Source of the DNA: Bacillus sp. REN3
Lineage (GTDB): Bacteria > Bacillota > Bacilli > Bacillales > Cytobacillaceae
Length of the DNA stretch: 64,000 nucleotides
Direction: 5' to 3'
Assembly: GCF_017912555.1 (NCBI RefSeq)
Contig: NZ_JAERSD010000016.1
Span: 43,126 to 107,125, forward strand
Shown here: one piece after another, positions 18,475 to 28,397 of the stretch
Layout of the letters: each line of letters opens with the position of its first letter
Numbering within the stretch: the stretch's first letter is position 1
Translations under genes and position numbers: made by a program
The notes under the pieces: model-generated
What the model was told of the DNA's origin: nothing
What the model saw: only the letters and a program-made list of their open reading frames with translations
The model's database searches: none

Positions 18475-19356
18475 ATGCCACAGTTTTTTTTGAATAAACG
18501 CCTGTTAATGCTGCTCGTAAGCATTATAGTCCTCGTGGCATTGATTGGTTTTTCTTTAAGGGAAAGGGAAGAATTGACCTGGCCAGAGCAGTTTGTCAAA
18601 GACTCTACAAGCTGGGTGCAATCCCTTGTATCCAGGCCAGCACACTACGTGGCCGGCTGGTTTGAGAATCTTCAAGACTTGCAAAATACATATCAAGAAA
18701 ATAAAGAACTGAAAAAACGGTTGGATGATATGGCCCGACTTGAAGCGAAAGTATATTCCCTTGAAAGAGACAACGAGGAGCTTCAGGAAATCCTGGATAA
18801 GAAAGAGTCCCTTTCAAAATATGAACCAAAGCAGGCAATCGTCGTTGCCCGCAACCCGGAGCGATGGAATGAACTGATTGTCATCAACAAAGGAAAAGCG
18901 AATGGCATTGAGAAGAATATGGCCGTCGTCACGTCGCGGGGACTGATTGGAAAAGTCAAAAGCACGACCCCGTTTTCTTCCACTGTTCAGCTTGTAAGCG
19001 CCCTGGATCCGGCAAACAGGATTTCTGCCATCCTCCAGGGTGAGAAAAAACTTCATGGGACGATTGAGGGCTACGATAAGGAGAAAGAACTGTTATTGAT
19101 GAAAGGACTTCCTTATGACGCCAAGGTTAAAAAAGGGGAAAATGTCGTGACTTCAGGAATGGGCGGTGTTTTCCCTAAAGATTTGCCAATCGGGAAGGTT
19201 GTGAAGGTTGTTCCGGATGAATTCGGCCTGAACCAGACAGCCTATGTGAAACCTGAAGCGGACCTGTATGATCTGGAGCATGTAATGGTTGTGAAAAAGG
19301 TCATGGATTCTGTTGAATTCCCTGATGAGTCGGATGGAGAGGAGGAAGGGAAATGA
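18475..19356 (+). CDS. mreC: Rod-shape-determining protein MreC
   Basis: A 293-residue bitopic protein. An N-terminal membrane helix (about 8-26) is followed by a coiled coil (about 62-110) and the two beta-barrel domains of MreC (for example NELIVINKGKANGIEKNM and GMGGVFPKDLPIGKVVKV). It acts outside the membrane, linking the elongasome to MreB and MreD. ATG 18475 follows GAGAGGTG. Overlaps mreD by 4 bp. Confidence 0.96.
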   Translation: MPQFFLNKRLLMLLVSIIVLVALIGFSLREREELTWPEQFVKDSTSWVQSLVSRPAHYVAGWFENLQDLQNTYQENKELKKRLDDMARLEAKVYSLERDNEELQEILDKKESLSKYEPKQAIVVARNPERWNELIVINKGKANGIEKNMAVVTSRGLIGKVKSTTPFSSTVQLVSALDPANRISAILQGEKKLHGTIEGYDKEKELLLMKGLPYDAKVKKGENVVTSGMGGVFPKDLPIGKVVKVVPDEFGLNQTAYVKPEADLYDLEHVMVVKKVMDSVEFPDESDGEEEGK

Positions 19357-19874
19357 CCCGTTTCCTCCTCCCTGCTCTATTCGTGTTCCTGTTTATCCTC
19401 GAGAGCCTTTTTGTGGAATTTCTCCCTGCAGAGCTTTTCAATAGTGATCGTATTCTGGTCCCCCACTTCCTGATGGCTGGAATACTTTTTCTGACAGCAT
19501 ATGTGGGGCAAAAGCAGGGAATTCTTTATGGACTTATCTTTGGTCTGCTCTTTGATCTTGTCTATACAGAAATAATCGGGATCTATCTTGTCCTGTTTCC
19601 TTTGATCGCTTATCTATTCGCTTATATGATGAAGATGCTCCAAACGAACATTCTGATTGTCTCTTTACTCTCCCTGATCGGCATTGCATTGCTTGAAATC
19701 AGCGCTTATCAGTTTATGCACTTGATCAAAGTGACGGATCTGGAGTTTGCAGTGTTTTTAAAAATCAGGATGTATCCGACCTTGATTTTAAATCTTGCCT
19801 TCATCATCCTGGCTGCCTATCCATTCAAAAGGCAGTTCGAGAATGCTGCCGAAAGATTGCGCAATGCGCAATGA
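19353..19874 (+). CDS. mreD: Rod-shape-determining protein MreD
   Basis: A 173-residue integral membrane protein with five to six hydrophobic segments and the family segment GLIFGLLFDLVYTEIIG. It is part of the Rod complex with MreC and the elongation synthases. ATG 19353 overlaps the mreC stop (ATGA). The last codons run into a palindrome that may end the mre transcript. Confidence 0.94.
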   Translation: MTRFLLPALFVFLFILESLFVEFLPAELFNSDRILVPHFLMAGILFLTAYVGQKQGILYGLIFGLLFDLVYTEIIGIYLVLFPLIAYLFAYMMKMLQTNILIVSLLSLIGIALLEISAYQFMHLIKVTDLEFAVFLKIRMYPTLILNLAFIILAAYPFKRQFENAAERLRNAQ

Positions 19875-20189
19875 CCAAGAAATTTCTTGGTCCTCACCAA
19901 TCTAATTAAAGGAATCTGATACATGCTTGTCGAATTTCTTTTAGCGGGGATCATGGACCAGCTTCTCTATGCAGAATATTGTCAAGTTGCAGTTCCTGGG
20001 CCCACATGGATAGCCATGCCTTCGGAAGGAAAGGGCGAATGGCTTCCGTAGGTTCCTTTCAGCCTTTCGGTTATGGACCGGGCAAGACGGACCTTTCGTT
20101 GTTTTTAGAAGGGAGGATGCCGTTTTCCACCGAGAAGGCGTCTGGCTTTAACAGGTGCCTGCACTTTTCTTACGAGGTGAACATCCAGT
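19870..20189 (+). other. mreD-minC spacer with palindrome and a possible small ORF
   Basis: A perfect palindrome GACCAAGAAATTTCTTGGTC (19871-19890) lies across the mreD stop; it lacks a following T run. From ATG 19923, 10 bases after an AAAGGA, a frame of 42 codons (MLVEFLLAGIMDQLLYAEYC at the start, stop near 20051) is open, but nothing supports it as a gene. The rest is without clear signals until the GAGGTGA ribosome site of minC. Confidence 0.3.
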
Positions 20190-20870
20190 ATGAAGAAAAT
20201 ACAAAATGTGACAATTAAAGGGACAAAGGATGGTTTGACGCTCCATTTGGACGATACTTGTTCCTATGAAGATTTGAAAAAAGAGCTGGACAGAAAGCTT
20301 TCCAATTCAACACGGGTGAACGACGATCAGCAGCTACTGTCCGTCAAAGTGAAGGCGGGGAATCGCTACCTTAGTGATGAGCAGCAGGAAGAACTGAAGG
20401 AACTGATCCGGCAAAAGCGCAACTTGATTGTCGAGGATCTTGAAACGAACGTGATGACCAAGGCTGAAGCCGAGCGGATGATACAGGAGTCGGAAATCGT
20501 CACAGTAGCACGCGTCATCCGTTCGGGACAGGTACTTGAAATTGTCGGGGATTTACTTCTTATCGGCGATGTGAATCCCGGAGGAACAGTCAAGGCGACA
20601 GGGAATATCTTCATTATGGGTGCGTTGAAAGGGATTGCCCATGCTGGATGCGAGGGAAATGCGGATGCAGTGATTGCGGCATCCATGATGAAACCATCCC
20701 AGCTCCGGATCAACGACTGTATCAATCGTGCGCCAGATCAGCCGCAGGATGATGAGAACAGGATCATGGAGTGTGCGTACATATCGGATAACCAGCAGAT
20801 TGTTGTTGATAGATTGCAAGTTTTGATGAAGAAAAGACCTAATTTAACGAGATTTGAAGGAGGCCGCTAA
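20190..20870 (+). CDS. minC: Septum site-determining protein MinC
   Basis: A 226-residue inhibitor of FtsZ assembly. The N-terminal domain (about 1-100) is followed by the C-terminal beta-helix with GDLLLIGDVNPGGTVKATGN (about 115-134) and GCEGN, which bind MinD and FtsZ. ATG 20190. The minC stop is one base before the minD start codon, so the two are co-translated. Confidence 0.96.
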   Translation: MKKIQNVTIKGTKDGLTLHLDDTCSYEDLKKELDRKLSNSTRVNDDQQLLSVKVKAGNRYLSDEQQEELKELIRQKRNLIVEDLETNVMTKAEAERMIQESEIVTVARVIRSGQVLEIVGDLLLIGDVNPGGTVKATGNIFIMGALKGIAHAGCEGNADAVIAASMMKPSQLRINDCINRAPDQPQDDENRIMECAYISDNQQIVVDRLQVLMKKRPNLTRFEGGR

Positions 20871-20871
20871 C

Positions 20872-21675
20872 ATGGGAGAAGCGATCGTCATTACATCCGG
20901 AAAAGGCGGAGTTGGAAAAACGACAACTTCTGCCAATATAGGTACGGCTTTGGCACTCCAAGGAAAAAGGGTCTGCCTCGTCGATACTGACATTGGCTTG
21001 CGCAACCTGGACGTCGTCATGGGGCTTGAAAACCGTATTATATATGATTTAGTGGATGTCATCGAAGGCAGGTGCAAGATCCATCAGGCGCTGGTGAAAG
21101 ATAAACGCTTTGATGATCACTTGTATCTGCTGCCTGCCGCACAGACAAGCGACAAGACCGCTGTGCAGCCGGAACAAATGAAGGATTTGGTCAATCAGCT
21201 GAAGCAGGATTATGACTATATCATCATCGACTGCCCGGCCGGAATCGAACAGGGATATAAAAATGCGGTGGCAGGGGCGGATAAGGCAATCGTGGTGACG
21301 ACTCCTGAAGTTTCAGCTGTCAGGGATGCTGACAGGATCATCGGATTGCTGGAGAAGGAAGAAAACGTAGAGTCCCCTAAGCTTGTCATCAATCGGATCC
21401 GCAGCCATATGATGAAAAATGGCGATATGCTTGATGTCGATGAAATCACAACCCATCTTTCAATCGATTTGATCGGGATCGTTGCCGATGACGACGAAGT
21501 CATCAGGGCATCAAACCATGGCGAACCAATTGCCCTCAATCCAAACAGCAAAGCAGCGATTGCCTATCGGAACATTGCAAGGAGAATCCTTGGCGAGTCA
21601 GTTCCGCTGCAGCAGCTTGAAAATGAAAGCAAAAGTGTATTCTCCAGGATAAAGAAATTCTTTGGAGTCAGATAA
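20872..21675 (+). CDS. minD: Septum site-determining ATPase MinD
   Basis: A 267-residue ParA-family ATPase that recruits MinC to the membrane. Deviant Walker A GKGGVGKTT (about 10-18), Walker B IIIDCPAG and the C-terminal amphipathic membrane-targeting helix (VFSRIKKFFGVR) are present. Start ATG 20872 follows GAAGGAGG; the in-frame TTG at 20854 lies upstream of this ribosome site. A strong terminator follows. Confidence 0.98.
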   Translation: MGEAIVITSGKGGVGKTTTSANIGTALALQGKRVCLVDTDIGLRNLDVVMGLENRIIYDLVDVIEGRCKIHQALVKDKRFDDHLYLLPAAQTSDKTAVQPEQMKDLVNQLKQDYDYIIIDCPAGIEQGYKNAVAGADKAIVVTTPEVSAVRDADRIIGLLEKEENVESPKLVINRIRSHMMKNGDMLDVDEITTHLSIDLIGIVADDDEVIRASNHGEPIALNPNSKAAIAYRNIARRILGESVPLQQLENESKSVFSRIKKFFGVR

Positions 21676-21682
21676 TAACCGC

Positions 21683-21720
21683 GCCTGCCCCTGAACGCAT
21701 CGGGGCAGGCATTTTTTTGT
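21683..21720 (+). terminator. Terminator after minD
   Basis: A 9-bp GC-rich perfect stem GCCTGCCCC / GGGGCAGGC with a 10-nt loop and a run of seven T. Confidence 0.93.
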
Positions 21721-21829
21721 TTGCCCTTGGAGACAGTTGCCTTTTGCTTCCCTTATTTCAGCATATTCGCAATGGACAGGTCATACACTTGTACTAACTG
21801 AGAGTACAAGGGGATTGGTGGGGGATGCG

Positions 21830-22606
21830 ATGAACTCGAGAACTGAGGAAATGCGGAAAAGGATGTTGAAGAGGAAGAAAGAAAGAGAGCGGATGGAGAA
21901 GTTGAACGATCGGCGTTTTCTCTTTTCCGAGGAAGAGCGCCACGGCTTTGAACGGCTGCCGTCCTATGATTCAGGGCCAGGAGACGGGGGGCATCCACTA
22001 TTCCAGAAGGAAATTTTTCTTTTCAAGATACTGGCTTCAGCCTGCCTTGTTTTGATTGTTGCGATTTTGTTCCGCAGCCCTGCCGAAAAAGCTGTAACAA
22101 TCCAGGGCCATATCAAACAGGCAATGGGGCAGGAATTCCAGTTTGCGGCAGTATCAGACTGGTACGAAAAACAATTCGGCAAACCGCTCGCCCTGCTGCC
22201 GGCCAAAAAGGACGCTTCTGAGGATAAACATCAAGTGGAAGATGATAATCAATACGCTCTGCCTGCCTCCGGGAAAATCCTTGAGGACTTTGGCGATAAT
22301 GGTCAGCGTATCATGATTGAAACCGGGAAGGGCGCTTCTGTCGAGGCAATGGATGAAGGTCTAGTCCATTTCGTCGGCAAGAAAGAAGGTTTCGGGAAGA
22401 CTGTCATTGTCCAGCATGCTGACAAAAGCGAGACATGGTACGGGAACCTTGACGGCGTAGAAGTGAGCCTGTATGAATATATTGCGAAGGGCGCAAAAGT
22501 TGGGACGGCAATGGATCGCGCGGATGGAACGAAAGGTTCCTTCTATTTTGCGATTAAAAAAGGAAATGACTTCATTGACCCGGTACAGGTGATCAAATTT
22601 GAATAA
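21830..22606 (+). CDS. spoIVFA: Stage IV sporulation protein FA
   Basis: A 258-residue bitopic membrane protein: a charged N-terminal part (RKRMLKRKKERERMEKL), a membrane helix (about 65-82), and a C-terminal M23/LytM-like fold (about 140-255) that lacks the zinc-binding histidines, so it is not a peptidase. SpoIVFA holds SpoIVFB and BofA in the forespore outer membrane and delays pro-SigK processing; it is itself cut by SpoIVB. The start ATG 21830 follows GGTGGGGG. TTG start of spoIVFB lies inside its end. Confidence 0.93.
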   Translation: MNSRTEEMRKRMLKRKKERERMEKLNDRRFLFSEEERHGFERLPSYDSGPGDGGHPLFQKEIFLFKILASACLVLIVAILFRSPAEKAVTIQGHIKQAMGQEFQFAAVSDWYEKQFGKPLALLPAKKDASEDKHQVEDDNQYALPASGKILEDFGDNGQRIMIETGKGASVEAMDEGLVHFVGKKEGFGKTVIVQHADKSETWYGNLDGVEVSLYEYIAKGAKVGTAMDRADGTKGSFYFAIKKGNDFIDPVQVIKFE

Positions 22607-23471
22607 GGCAGCCGGGCTTTTACGGAAAATACAAATCCATCCTTTACTATGGGTTGCCATCGCCCTTGCTGTCGCTACGGCGCATTTTATTGAACTATTG
22701 ATGATGCTGCTGATTATTTTTGTCCATGAGCTGGGGCATGGTGCAGCGGCTTCTTTTTTTTCCTGGCGAATAAAGAACATCGCCCTCCTTCCTTTTGGCG
22801 GGGTGGCTGAAATGGATGAGCATGGAAACAGGCCGGTCAAGGAGGAACTTGTTGTCGTATTATCGGGCCCGCTTCAGCACCTCTGGATGATAGCTGCGGC
22901 TTATATTTTGATGCTTGCCGGCAGTTTTCCGGAAAAATGGGCTACTCTGTTCATTGAATATAATCTGATGGTCCTTTTTTTTAATCTGCTTCCAATCTGG
23001 CCGCTCGATGGCGGAAAGCTCGTTTTTATCCTCTTATCGATGAATGAGCCATTCCCGGCAGCCCATCTGCGTACCATTTATTTTTCGGCCGGCGCTCTGG
23101 CTATTTTTTCTGCCATCCTCCTCTATTTGGCCCCATTGACCTTGAATGCCTGGATCATCATCATCTTCCTTGCCATCTCACTCTATTACGAATGGAGACA
23201 GCGCCGATTCATTTTCATGCGCTTCTTGATGGAAAGGCATTACGGAAAGCAAGCAGACTTCCGCCAGCTCAAGCCATTGAACGTCGACGAGAACGAAACC
23301 GTCGGGAAGGTGCTGGAGAAATTCCAGCGGGGATACAAGCACCCGGTCATCGTCAGGAAGGACAATGGCCATGAAACGGTCATGGATGAGAACGAATTGC
23401 TCCATGCTTTCTTTACAGAGAAAATGATGTCAGCCAGAATAGGAGATTTGCTTTACACCTATTCTCCGTAG
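22599..23471 (+). CDS. spoIVFB: Pro-sigma-K processing intramembrane protease SpoIVFB
   Basis: A 290-residue site-2-protease family metalloprotease. The zinc motif HELGH is at about 43-47 within a membrane helix and the third ligand is in NLLPIWPLDGGK (about 130-141). Six hydrophobic segments precede a soluble C-terminal CBS-like domain (about 215-285) that senses ATP in the B. subtilis enzyme. It cleaves pro-SigK in the mother cell. The start is TTG 22599, 8 bp inside spoIVFA, after AGGTGATC. Confidence 0.95.
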   Translation: MNKAAGLLRKIQIHPLLWVAIALAVATAHFIELLMMLLIIFVHELGHGAAASFFSWRIKNIALLPFGGVAEMDEHGNRPVKEELVVVLSGPLQHLWMIAAAYILMLAGSFPEKWATLFIEYNLMVLFFNLLPIWPLDGGKLVFILLSMNEPFPAAHLRTIYFSAGALAIFSAILLYLAPLTLNAWIIIIFLAISLYYEWRQRRFIFMRFLMERHYGKQADFRQLKPLNVDENETVGKVLEKFQRGYKHPVIVRKDNGHETVMDENELLHAFFTEKMMSARIGDLLYTYSP

Positions 23472-23477
23472 GATAAT

Positions 23478-23520
23478 AACGGGAGCGGGGTATCGAATTC
23501 ACCCGCACCGTCTTTTTTAT
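23478..23520 (+). terminator. Possible terminator after spoIVFB
   Basis: GGGAGCGGGGT and ACCCGCACC can pair with a bulge around a 9-nt loop, followed by a run of six T. The stem is imperfect. Confidence 0.5.
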
Positions 23521-23667
23521 TTGCTTTGGTTTTTCATTTTTTACATAGGCTTTAAAAGAGCATGGGATGGGAAATAATCGATTGTTTAAAGTGCAGACGC
23601 CATAAAGAAAACAGCAATTATTGTTAGATGAAGCATTTCCGATTTCAACACTAGCAAGGAGAAGAGT

Positions 23668-25143
23668 ATGGAACAGTTAATCATCAATACGGTATCGCGC
23701 GAACGGCGATTCGCCCTTTTGAAGGATGGGCTTCTCGAACGGATTTATATTGAACAGCCAGGGCATCAATCACTTGTAGGGAATATTTACCTTGGGGTTG
23801 TGGAACGGGTAATCCCTGGGATGAACGCTGCATTCGTCGACATTGGCGAAGAAATGAGCGGATTTCTTTCAATAGACAAGCTGCCGGGATTTGTGCTGTC
23901 CAGAGACGGGCAAAAAGGATCTGGATCGATTTCATCCTTCCTTCATCAAGGAGAAAGGGTGCTTGTCCAAGTCGAGAAGGACGCAGCCGGCACGAAAGGG
24001 GCAAGGCTTACAGCGGTTATTGAAATACAAGGCCATAATCTGGTTTACATGCCCAATGGAAAATACATCGCAGTTTCGAAGAAAGCTGAATCGCATGAAG
24101 TTAGGGATAAGTGGAGGCAGTTTGCAAAAACACTGAAAACAGCAGAGGAAGGCCTGATTTTCAGGACGGAAAGCCTGAGTCAAACTGAAGAAAAGATCAA
24201 AGCGGAACTTGAGCAGCACCGCGAAACTTACAAGCACCTGCAGCAGAACAGCAGCTCCATGAAAAAACCAGGGGTCCTTTACAGGAGAGATGCCTTTTTT
24301 GAAGAGGCGTTGGCTGTCATTGCAACTCTTGACCAAGGAACAATCGTCACGGACAGCCTGGACTCCAAGAAAAAAATTGATACCTTTGCAGGAAGCATGG
24401 ATGCAGACCTTGTGGCAAGTGTATACAACGGAAAGGAAAATATCTTCTCTGCCTATCAGATCGAACATGAGATTGATAAACTTGGCAAACGGATTGTCTG
24501 GCTCGATAAAGGCGCTTACCTTGTCATAGACGAAGCCGAAGCCCTGACAGTCATTGATGTGAATACCGGAAAATTCTCGGGAAAGAACAGCCTGGAAGAA
24601 ACGGTCCTGAAGACGAATATCAGCGCTGCAGCCGAAGCTGCGCGCCAAATAAGGCTAAGGGATCTAGCTGGCATCATCCTCATCGATTTTATCGATATGA
24701 AGGCCAGTAAAAGCCGTAACAATGTATTGGATGCATTGCGTAAAGAACTTCAAAGTGACGGGCGCAGGACGAGAATTGTAGGTTTTACCGACCTGGGTAT
24801 CCTTCAGCTGACAAGAAAGAAAACGAAGCTGTCGATTTCGGAAGCGCTGACCGAAAGGTGCGGAACGTGCGGCGGTACGGGACGCGTTCTTGGCGCTGAA
24901 ACCATGGCATACCGGCTTGAGCGGAGCTTATGGGAATACAGGAATTCGGATTACGAAGCTGTTTTGGTCGCAGCATCGAAAGACGTGATCGGCCATTTTT
25001 CAGGAGAAGGCGGCATCCATAAAACCCGGCTTGAAGACGTACTTGGTTTCAAGATTTGCTTCAGGGTGACAGAGACGGTGAAGCCCAGCTATGAAATCCT
25101 GAAATTCGGCGCTTTCAGTGAAATGCCGGAAGGCTCATGCTGA
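23668..25143 (+). CDS. rng: Ribonuclease E/G family endoribonuclease
   Basis: A 491-residue RNase G-type enzyme. An S1 RNA-binding domain (about 35-125, with NIYLGVVERVIPGMNAAFVD) is followed by the catalytic DNase I-like domain whose two metal-binding aspartates appear in TVIDVNTGKFSG and IILIDFIDM. The zinc-link motif CGTCGGTG (about 402-409) is also present. The enzyme cuts single-stranded RNA and matures rRNA ends. B. subtilis lacks RNase E/G at this site, but many other Bacillaceae carry rng just before rplU. ATG 23668 follows AAGGAGAAGAG. Confidence 0.95.
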   Translation: MEQLIINTVSRERRFALLKDGLLERIYIEQPGHQSLVGNIYLGVVERVIPGMNAAFVDIGEEMSGFLSIDKLPGFVLSRDGQKGSGSISSFLHQGERVLVQVEKDAAGTKGARLTAVIEIQGHNLVYMPNGKYIAVSKKAESHEVRDKWRQFAKTLKTAEEGLIFRTESLSQTEEKIKAELEQHRETYKHLQQNSSSMKKPGVLYRRDAFFEEALAVIATLDQGTIVTDSLDSKKKIDTFAGSMDADLVASVYNGKENIFSAYQIEHEIDKLGKRIVWLDKGAYLVIDEAEALTVIDVNTGKFSGKNSLEETVLKTNISAAAEAARQIRLRDLAGIILIDFIDMKASKSRNNVLDALRKELQSDGRRTRIVGFTDLGILQLTRKKTKLSISEALTERCGTCGGTGRVLGAETMAYRLERSLWEYRNSDYEAVLVAASKDVIGHFSGEGGIHKTRLEDVLGFKICFRVTETVKPSYEILKFGAFSEMPEGSC

Positions 25144-25167
25144 GGGAAAGAAACGTCGATAATTCGG

Positions 25168-25197
25168 TTGACACCTTTGGTCGGCGTGTGGTAGTAT
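25168..25197 (+). promoter_or_regulatory. SigA-type promoter of the rplU operon
   Basis: TTGACA at 25168-25173, 18 bp, then an extended -10 TGGTAGTAT ending at 25197. Transcription would begin near 25204, just before the L21 leader. Confidence 0.75.
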
Positions 25198-25203
25198 TTT
25201 AAT

Positions 25204-25312
25204 GTTATTGTTTGTAGCACCCGTGCTACAACCGCTCACGACAGGTAGTAAGTGTTGCTTCGGCAGCCGCCTGCTGATGGCGAGTCTGAGTCTTTAGAGG
25301 AGGTGCAATGGA
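25204..25312 (+). ncRNA. Ribosomal protein L21 leader (cis-regulatory RNA)
   Basis: The ~108-nt untranslated leader before rplU has the layout known for the Bacillus L21 leader: a 5' GTAGCACCCGTGCTAC hairpin (about 25214-25229), a central GC-rich helix (CGGCAGCCGCCTGCTG), and the ribosome site AGGAGGT at its 3' end. In this family L21 is thought to bind the leader and repress its own operon. Assignment is by position and these helices, not by a covariance search. Confidence 0.75.
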
Positions 25313-25621
25313 ATGTACGCAATTATCGAAACTGGCGGCAAGCAAGTGAAGGTAGAAGAGGGACAAGCGATCTACATCGAAAAGCTGAACGCTGCCGAAG
25401 GCGAAACTGTAACTTTTGATAAGGTTCTTTTTGTAGGTGGCGATAACGTGAAGGTGGGCAGCCCTGTAGTTGAAGGCGCCACTGTAACAGCTAAAGTCGA
25501 AAAGAATGGCCGTCAGAAGAAAATCATCGTTTTCAAGTACAAAGCGAAGAAAAACAATCGTAAAAAGCAAGGTCATCGTCAGCCTTACACTAAAGTTGTG
25601 ATCGAAAAGATCAACGCTTAA
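25313..25621 (+). CDS. rplU: 50S ribosomal protein L21
   Basis: A 102-residue ribosomal protein starting [18 protein letters not shown]. The C-terminal basic segment [16 protein letters not shown] contacts 23S rRNA. An ATG 5 bases upstream (25308) is out of frame; ATG 25313 is correct. First gene of rplU-prp-rpmA. Confidence 0.99.
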   Translation: MYAIIETGGKQVKVEEGQAIYIEKLNAAEGETVTFDKVLFVGGDNVKVGSPVVEGATVTAKVEKNGRQKKIIVFKYKAKKNNRKKQGHRQPYTKVVIEKINA

Positions 25622-25635
25622 TAAGGCGGATCGCT

Positions 25636-25968
25636 ATGATTCGAGCAACGATCAACCGTACAAAATCCGGCAGCATCCGTTCGTTTACAATCAGCGGCCA
25701 CGCTGGATTCGCCGCCCATGGGAGCGATATTGTCTGTGCAGGAGCATCAGCTGTATCGTTTGGGGCAGTGAACTCGATCATTTCATTGACAGGAATCACT
25801 CCTGAAATTGAGCAGGGAGCAGACGGTTTTCTCCGCTGTGTCATACCGGACAATCTGCCTGAGGAAACACACGAGAAAGTCCAATTGCTTCTTGAAGGCA
25901 TGGTCGTTTCATTGCAAACGATGGAGAGAGATTACGGAAAGCACATAAAATTAACCTTCAAACAGTAG
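25636..25968 (+). CDS. prp: Ribosomal-processing cysteine protease Prp
   Basis: A 110-residue cysteine protease (YsxB of B. subtilis) that removes the N-terminal extension of L27. The catalytic His is in SGHAGFAAHGSD (about 21-32) and the catalytic Cys in VCAGASAV (about 34-41). It always sits between rplU and rpmA in Firmicutes whose L27 is extended, and the next gene here indeed has that extension. Confidence 0.95.
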   Translation: MIRATINRTKSGSIRSFTISGHAGFAAHGSDIVCAGASAVSFGAVNSIISLTGITPEIEQGADGFLRCVIPDNLPEETHEKVQLLLEGMVVSLQTMERDYGKHIKLTFKQ

Positions 25969-26271
<303 letters not shown>

Positions 26272-26281
26272 GCCTTAAGAG

Positions 26282-26312
26282 AAGCCCTAACCACTGCGGT
26301 TAGGGCTTTCTT
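26282..26312 (+). terminator. Terminator after rpmA
   Basis: Perfect 11-bp stem AAGCCCTAACC / GGTTAGGGCTT with a 5-nt loop, then a T-rich tail (TCTTGTCTTT). Confidence 0.88.
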
Positions 26313-26413
26313 GTCTTTGTCAGCGGAAACTTAGTCTTCCATATTAAATGCACACGTTTGTAAGGCTTTTTGTTATACTTGAAGCAAGCAGTCTTACGAG
26401 TAGGAGTTTGGTT

Positions 26414-26953
26414 ATGAAAAAAGAGTGGGATACAATCGAAGTTTTGCGCCATGCACGCCATGATTGGATGAATAAGCTTCAATTAATTAAAGGCAATTTA
26501 TCTCTGGATAAAGTGGATCGGGCTAAAGATGTCATTGAAGAAATCATCATGGAAGCCAGGCAGGAAGCAAAGCTATCCAACTTACATCTTCCTCAATTCG
26601 CCTCTACGCTTTTAACCTGCAATTGGGAGAATCATTTTTTTCAGCTGGAATATGAAGTCATGGACTCCCAGACCTTCCACCGATTGGATGATCAGCAGCT
26701 CGTGCGCTGGACAAGGCTCTTGTTTGAAACACTGGATGCTTCAATCGAGCCATTCCAAGAAAATCATCTTTCAGTCACGATTGATCCACATGAAAAAGGA
26801 ATCGTGTTCTTTTTTGATTTTAGCGGTATAATAAACGATAAAAATCGGATAGAAAGCTTTTTAGCGGAACCTTACGGAAAGGGCATGGAGATCCGTTCCG
26901 ATGGGATAATCGATGGAGAGCTGACAATAGAAGTTTCCGTGGTTCCTCTCTAG
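26414..26953 (+). CDS. spo0B: Sporulation phosphotransferase Spo0B
   Basis: A 179-residue dimeric phosphotransferase that passes phosphate from Spo0F to Spo0A. The phospho-accepting His lies in LRHARHDWMNKLQLIKGN (His16 by this start), the Spo0B signature. The C-terminal part has the degenerate histidine-kinase ATPase fold. ATG 26414 follows TAGGAGTTTG; in-frame ATG 26348 lies close to the rpmA terminator and lacks a ribosome site. Placed between rpmA and obg as in B. subtilis. Confidence 0.94.
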   Translation: MKKEWDTIEVLRHARHDWMNKLQLIKGNLSLDKVDRAKDVIEEIIMEARQEAKLSNLHLPQFASTLLTCNWENHFFQLEYEVMDSQTFHRLDDQQLVRWTRLLFETLDASIEPFQENHLSVTIDPHEKGIVFFFDFSGIINDKNRIESFLAEPYGKGMEIRSDGIIDGELTIEVSVVPL

Positions 26954-27047
26954 GGAATCATGGGAATATGCTTGGAAGTATGACTGAAGCTTCCCGATAT
27001 TCCAGACCAAAATACTTAACAACAATTTGACAGGTGGGAGTGACATA

Positions 27048-28340
27048 ATGTTTGTCGATCAGGTGAAAATTTATGTGAAAGGCGGCGATGGAGGCGATGG
27101 GATGGTCGCTTTCCGCCGTGAAAAATACGTGCCAAAAGGCGGTCCGGCCGGCGGTGACGGAGGGAACGGCGCGAATGTTGTCTTCCAGGTGGATGAAGGG
27201 CTCCGTACCCTGATGGATTTCAGGTACCAGCGTCATTTCAAGGCGCTCCGCGGGGAACACGGGATGTCGAAGAACCAGCATGGGAAGAACGCCAAGGATA
27301 TGATTGTAAAAGTTCCTCCAGGCACGGTCGTTACTGATGCAGATACCGGTCAGGTCATCGCTGATTTGACAGAGAATGGACAGCAGGCCGTCATCGCAAA
27401 AGGAGGACGGGGCGGACGCGGAAATTCGCGCTTTGCGACCCCGGCGAACCCTGCGCCGGAGCTTTCTGAAAAAGGGGAGCCAGGGCAGGAAAGGGAAATC
27501 ACCATGGAATTGAAGCTCCTTGCCGACGTCGGGCTTGTCGGTTTCCCAAGCGTGGGAAAATCCACGCTGCTATCGGTTGTTTCGGCGGCGCGGCCCAAAA
27601 TTGCGGAATACCACTTTACGACGATCGTTCCAAATTTAGGAATGGTTGAGACAGAAGATGGAAGGAGCTTCGTGCTCGCTGACCTCCCAGGCCTGATAGA
27701 AGGCGCTCATTCAGGGGTCGGCCTTGGACATCAGTTCTTGCGCCATATTGAACGGACCCGTGTCATCGTCCATGTCATTGATATGGCTGCAACAGAGGGG
27801 CGGGACCCATATGAGGATTATGTCACCATCAATAACGAGTTGAAGGAATATAATCTCCGGTTGACCGAAAGGCCGCAAATTATTGTTGCCAATAAAATGG
27901 ACATGCCGGATGCTGAAGGGAACCTCAAGGATTTCAAAGAAAAACTGGAGGATGATTATCCAATCTTCCCGATTTCGGCATTGACAAGGGAAGGCCTTCG
28001 TGAACTGGTCTTCGTGATTGCCGATCTCCTGGAACAAACTCCGGAATTCCCGCTGATCGAGGAAGTGGAGGAAGAATCGGATGTGAATCGTGTGATGTAC
28101 AAGCATGAAGCGGAGGAAAAAGGCTTTGCCATCTCACGTGATCCTGACGGCTCGTTTGTCATTTCTGGTGACAGTATTGAAAGGCTGTTCAAAATGACGG
28201 ATTTTTCAAGAGAAGAATCTGTCAGAAGGTTTGCCCGCCAGATGCGAGGCATGGGGGTCGATGAAGCCCTCCGCGAAAAAGGAGCGACAGACGGCGCTAC
28301 CGTCAAAATTCTTGACTATGAGTTTGAGTTTGTTGAATAA
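27048..28340 (+). CDS. obg: GTPase Obg
   Basis: A 430-residue essential GTPase involved in ribosome maturation and stress signalling. The glycine-rich Obg domain (about 1-158) is followed by the G domain with G1 [10 protein letters not shown]3 DLPGLIEGA and G4 NKMD, and by the C-terminal OCT domain (about 350-430). ATG 27048 is preceded by AGGTGGGA; the in-frame TTG at 27027 overlaps that region. Confidence 0.98.
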   Translation: MFVDQVKIYVKGGDGGDGMVAFRREKYVPKGGPAGGDGGNGANVVFQVDEGLRTLMDFRYQRHFKALRGEHGMSKNQHGKNAKDMIVKVPPGTVVTDADTGQVIADLTENGQQAVIAKGGRGGRGNSRFATPANPAPELSEKGEPGQEREITMELKLLADVGLVGFPSVGKSTLLSVVSAARPKIAEYHFTTIVPNLGMVETEDGRSFVLADLPGLIEGAHSGVGLGHQFLRHIERTRVIVHVIDMAATEGRDPYEDYVTINNELKEYNLRLTERPQIIVANKMDMPDAEGNLKDFKEKLEDDYPIFPISALTREGLRELVFVIADLLEQTPEFPLIEEVEEESDVNRVMYKHEAEEKGFAISRDPDGSFVISGDSIERLFKMTDFSREESVRRFARQMRGMGVDEALREKGATDGATVKILDYEFEFVE

Positions 28341-28397
28341 GCCAGTCAAGGTGTTTTCGATTTTTTGCGTAAATAATTTTTTTACTAAGATTACTGT

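Noticed and set aside
19979..20218. 79-codon plus-strand frame in the mreD-minC gap
   Set aside because: Runs into the minC start, lacks a ribosome site and has random composition.
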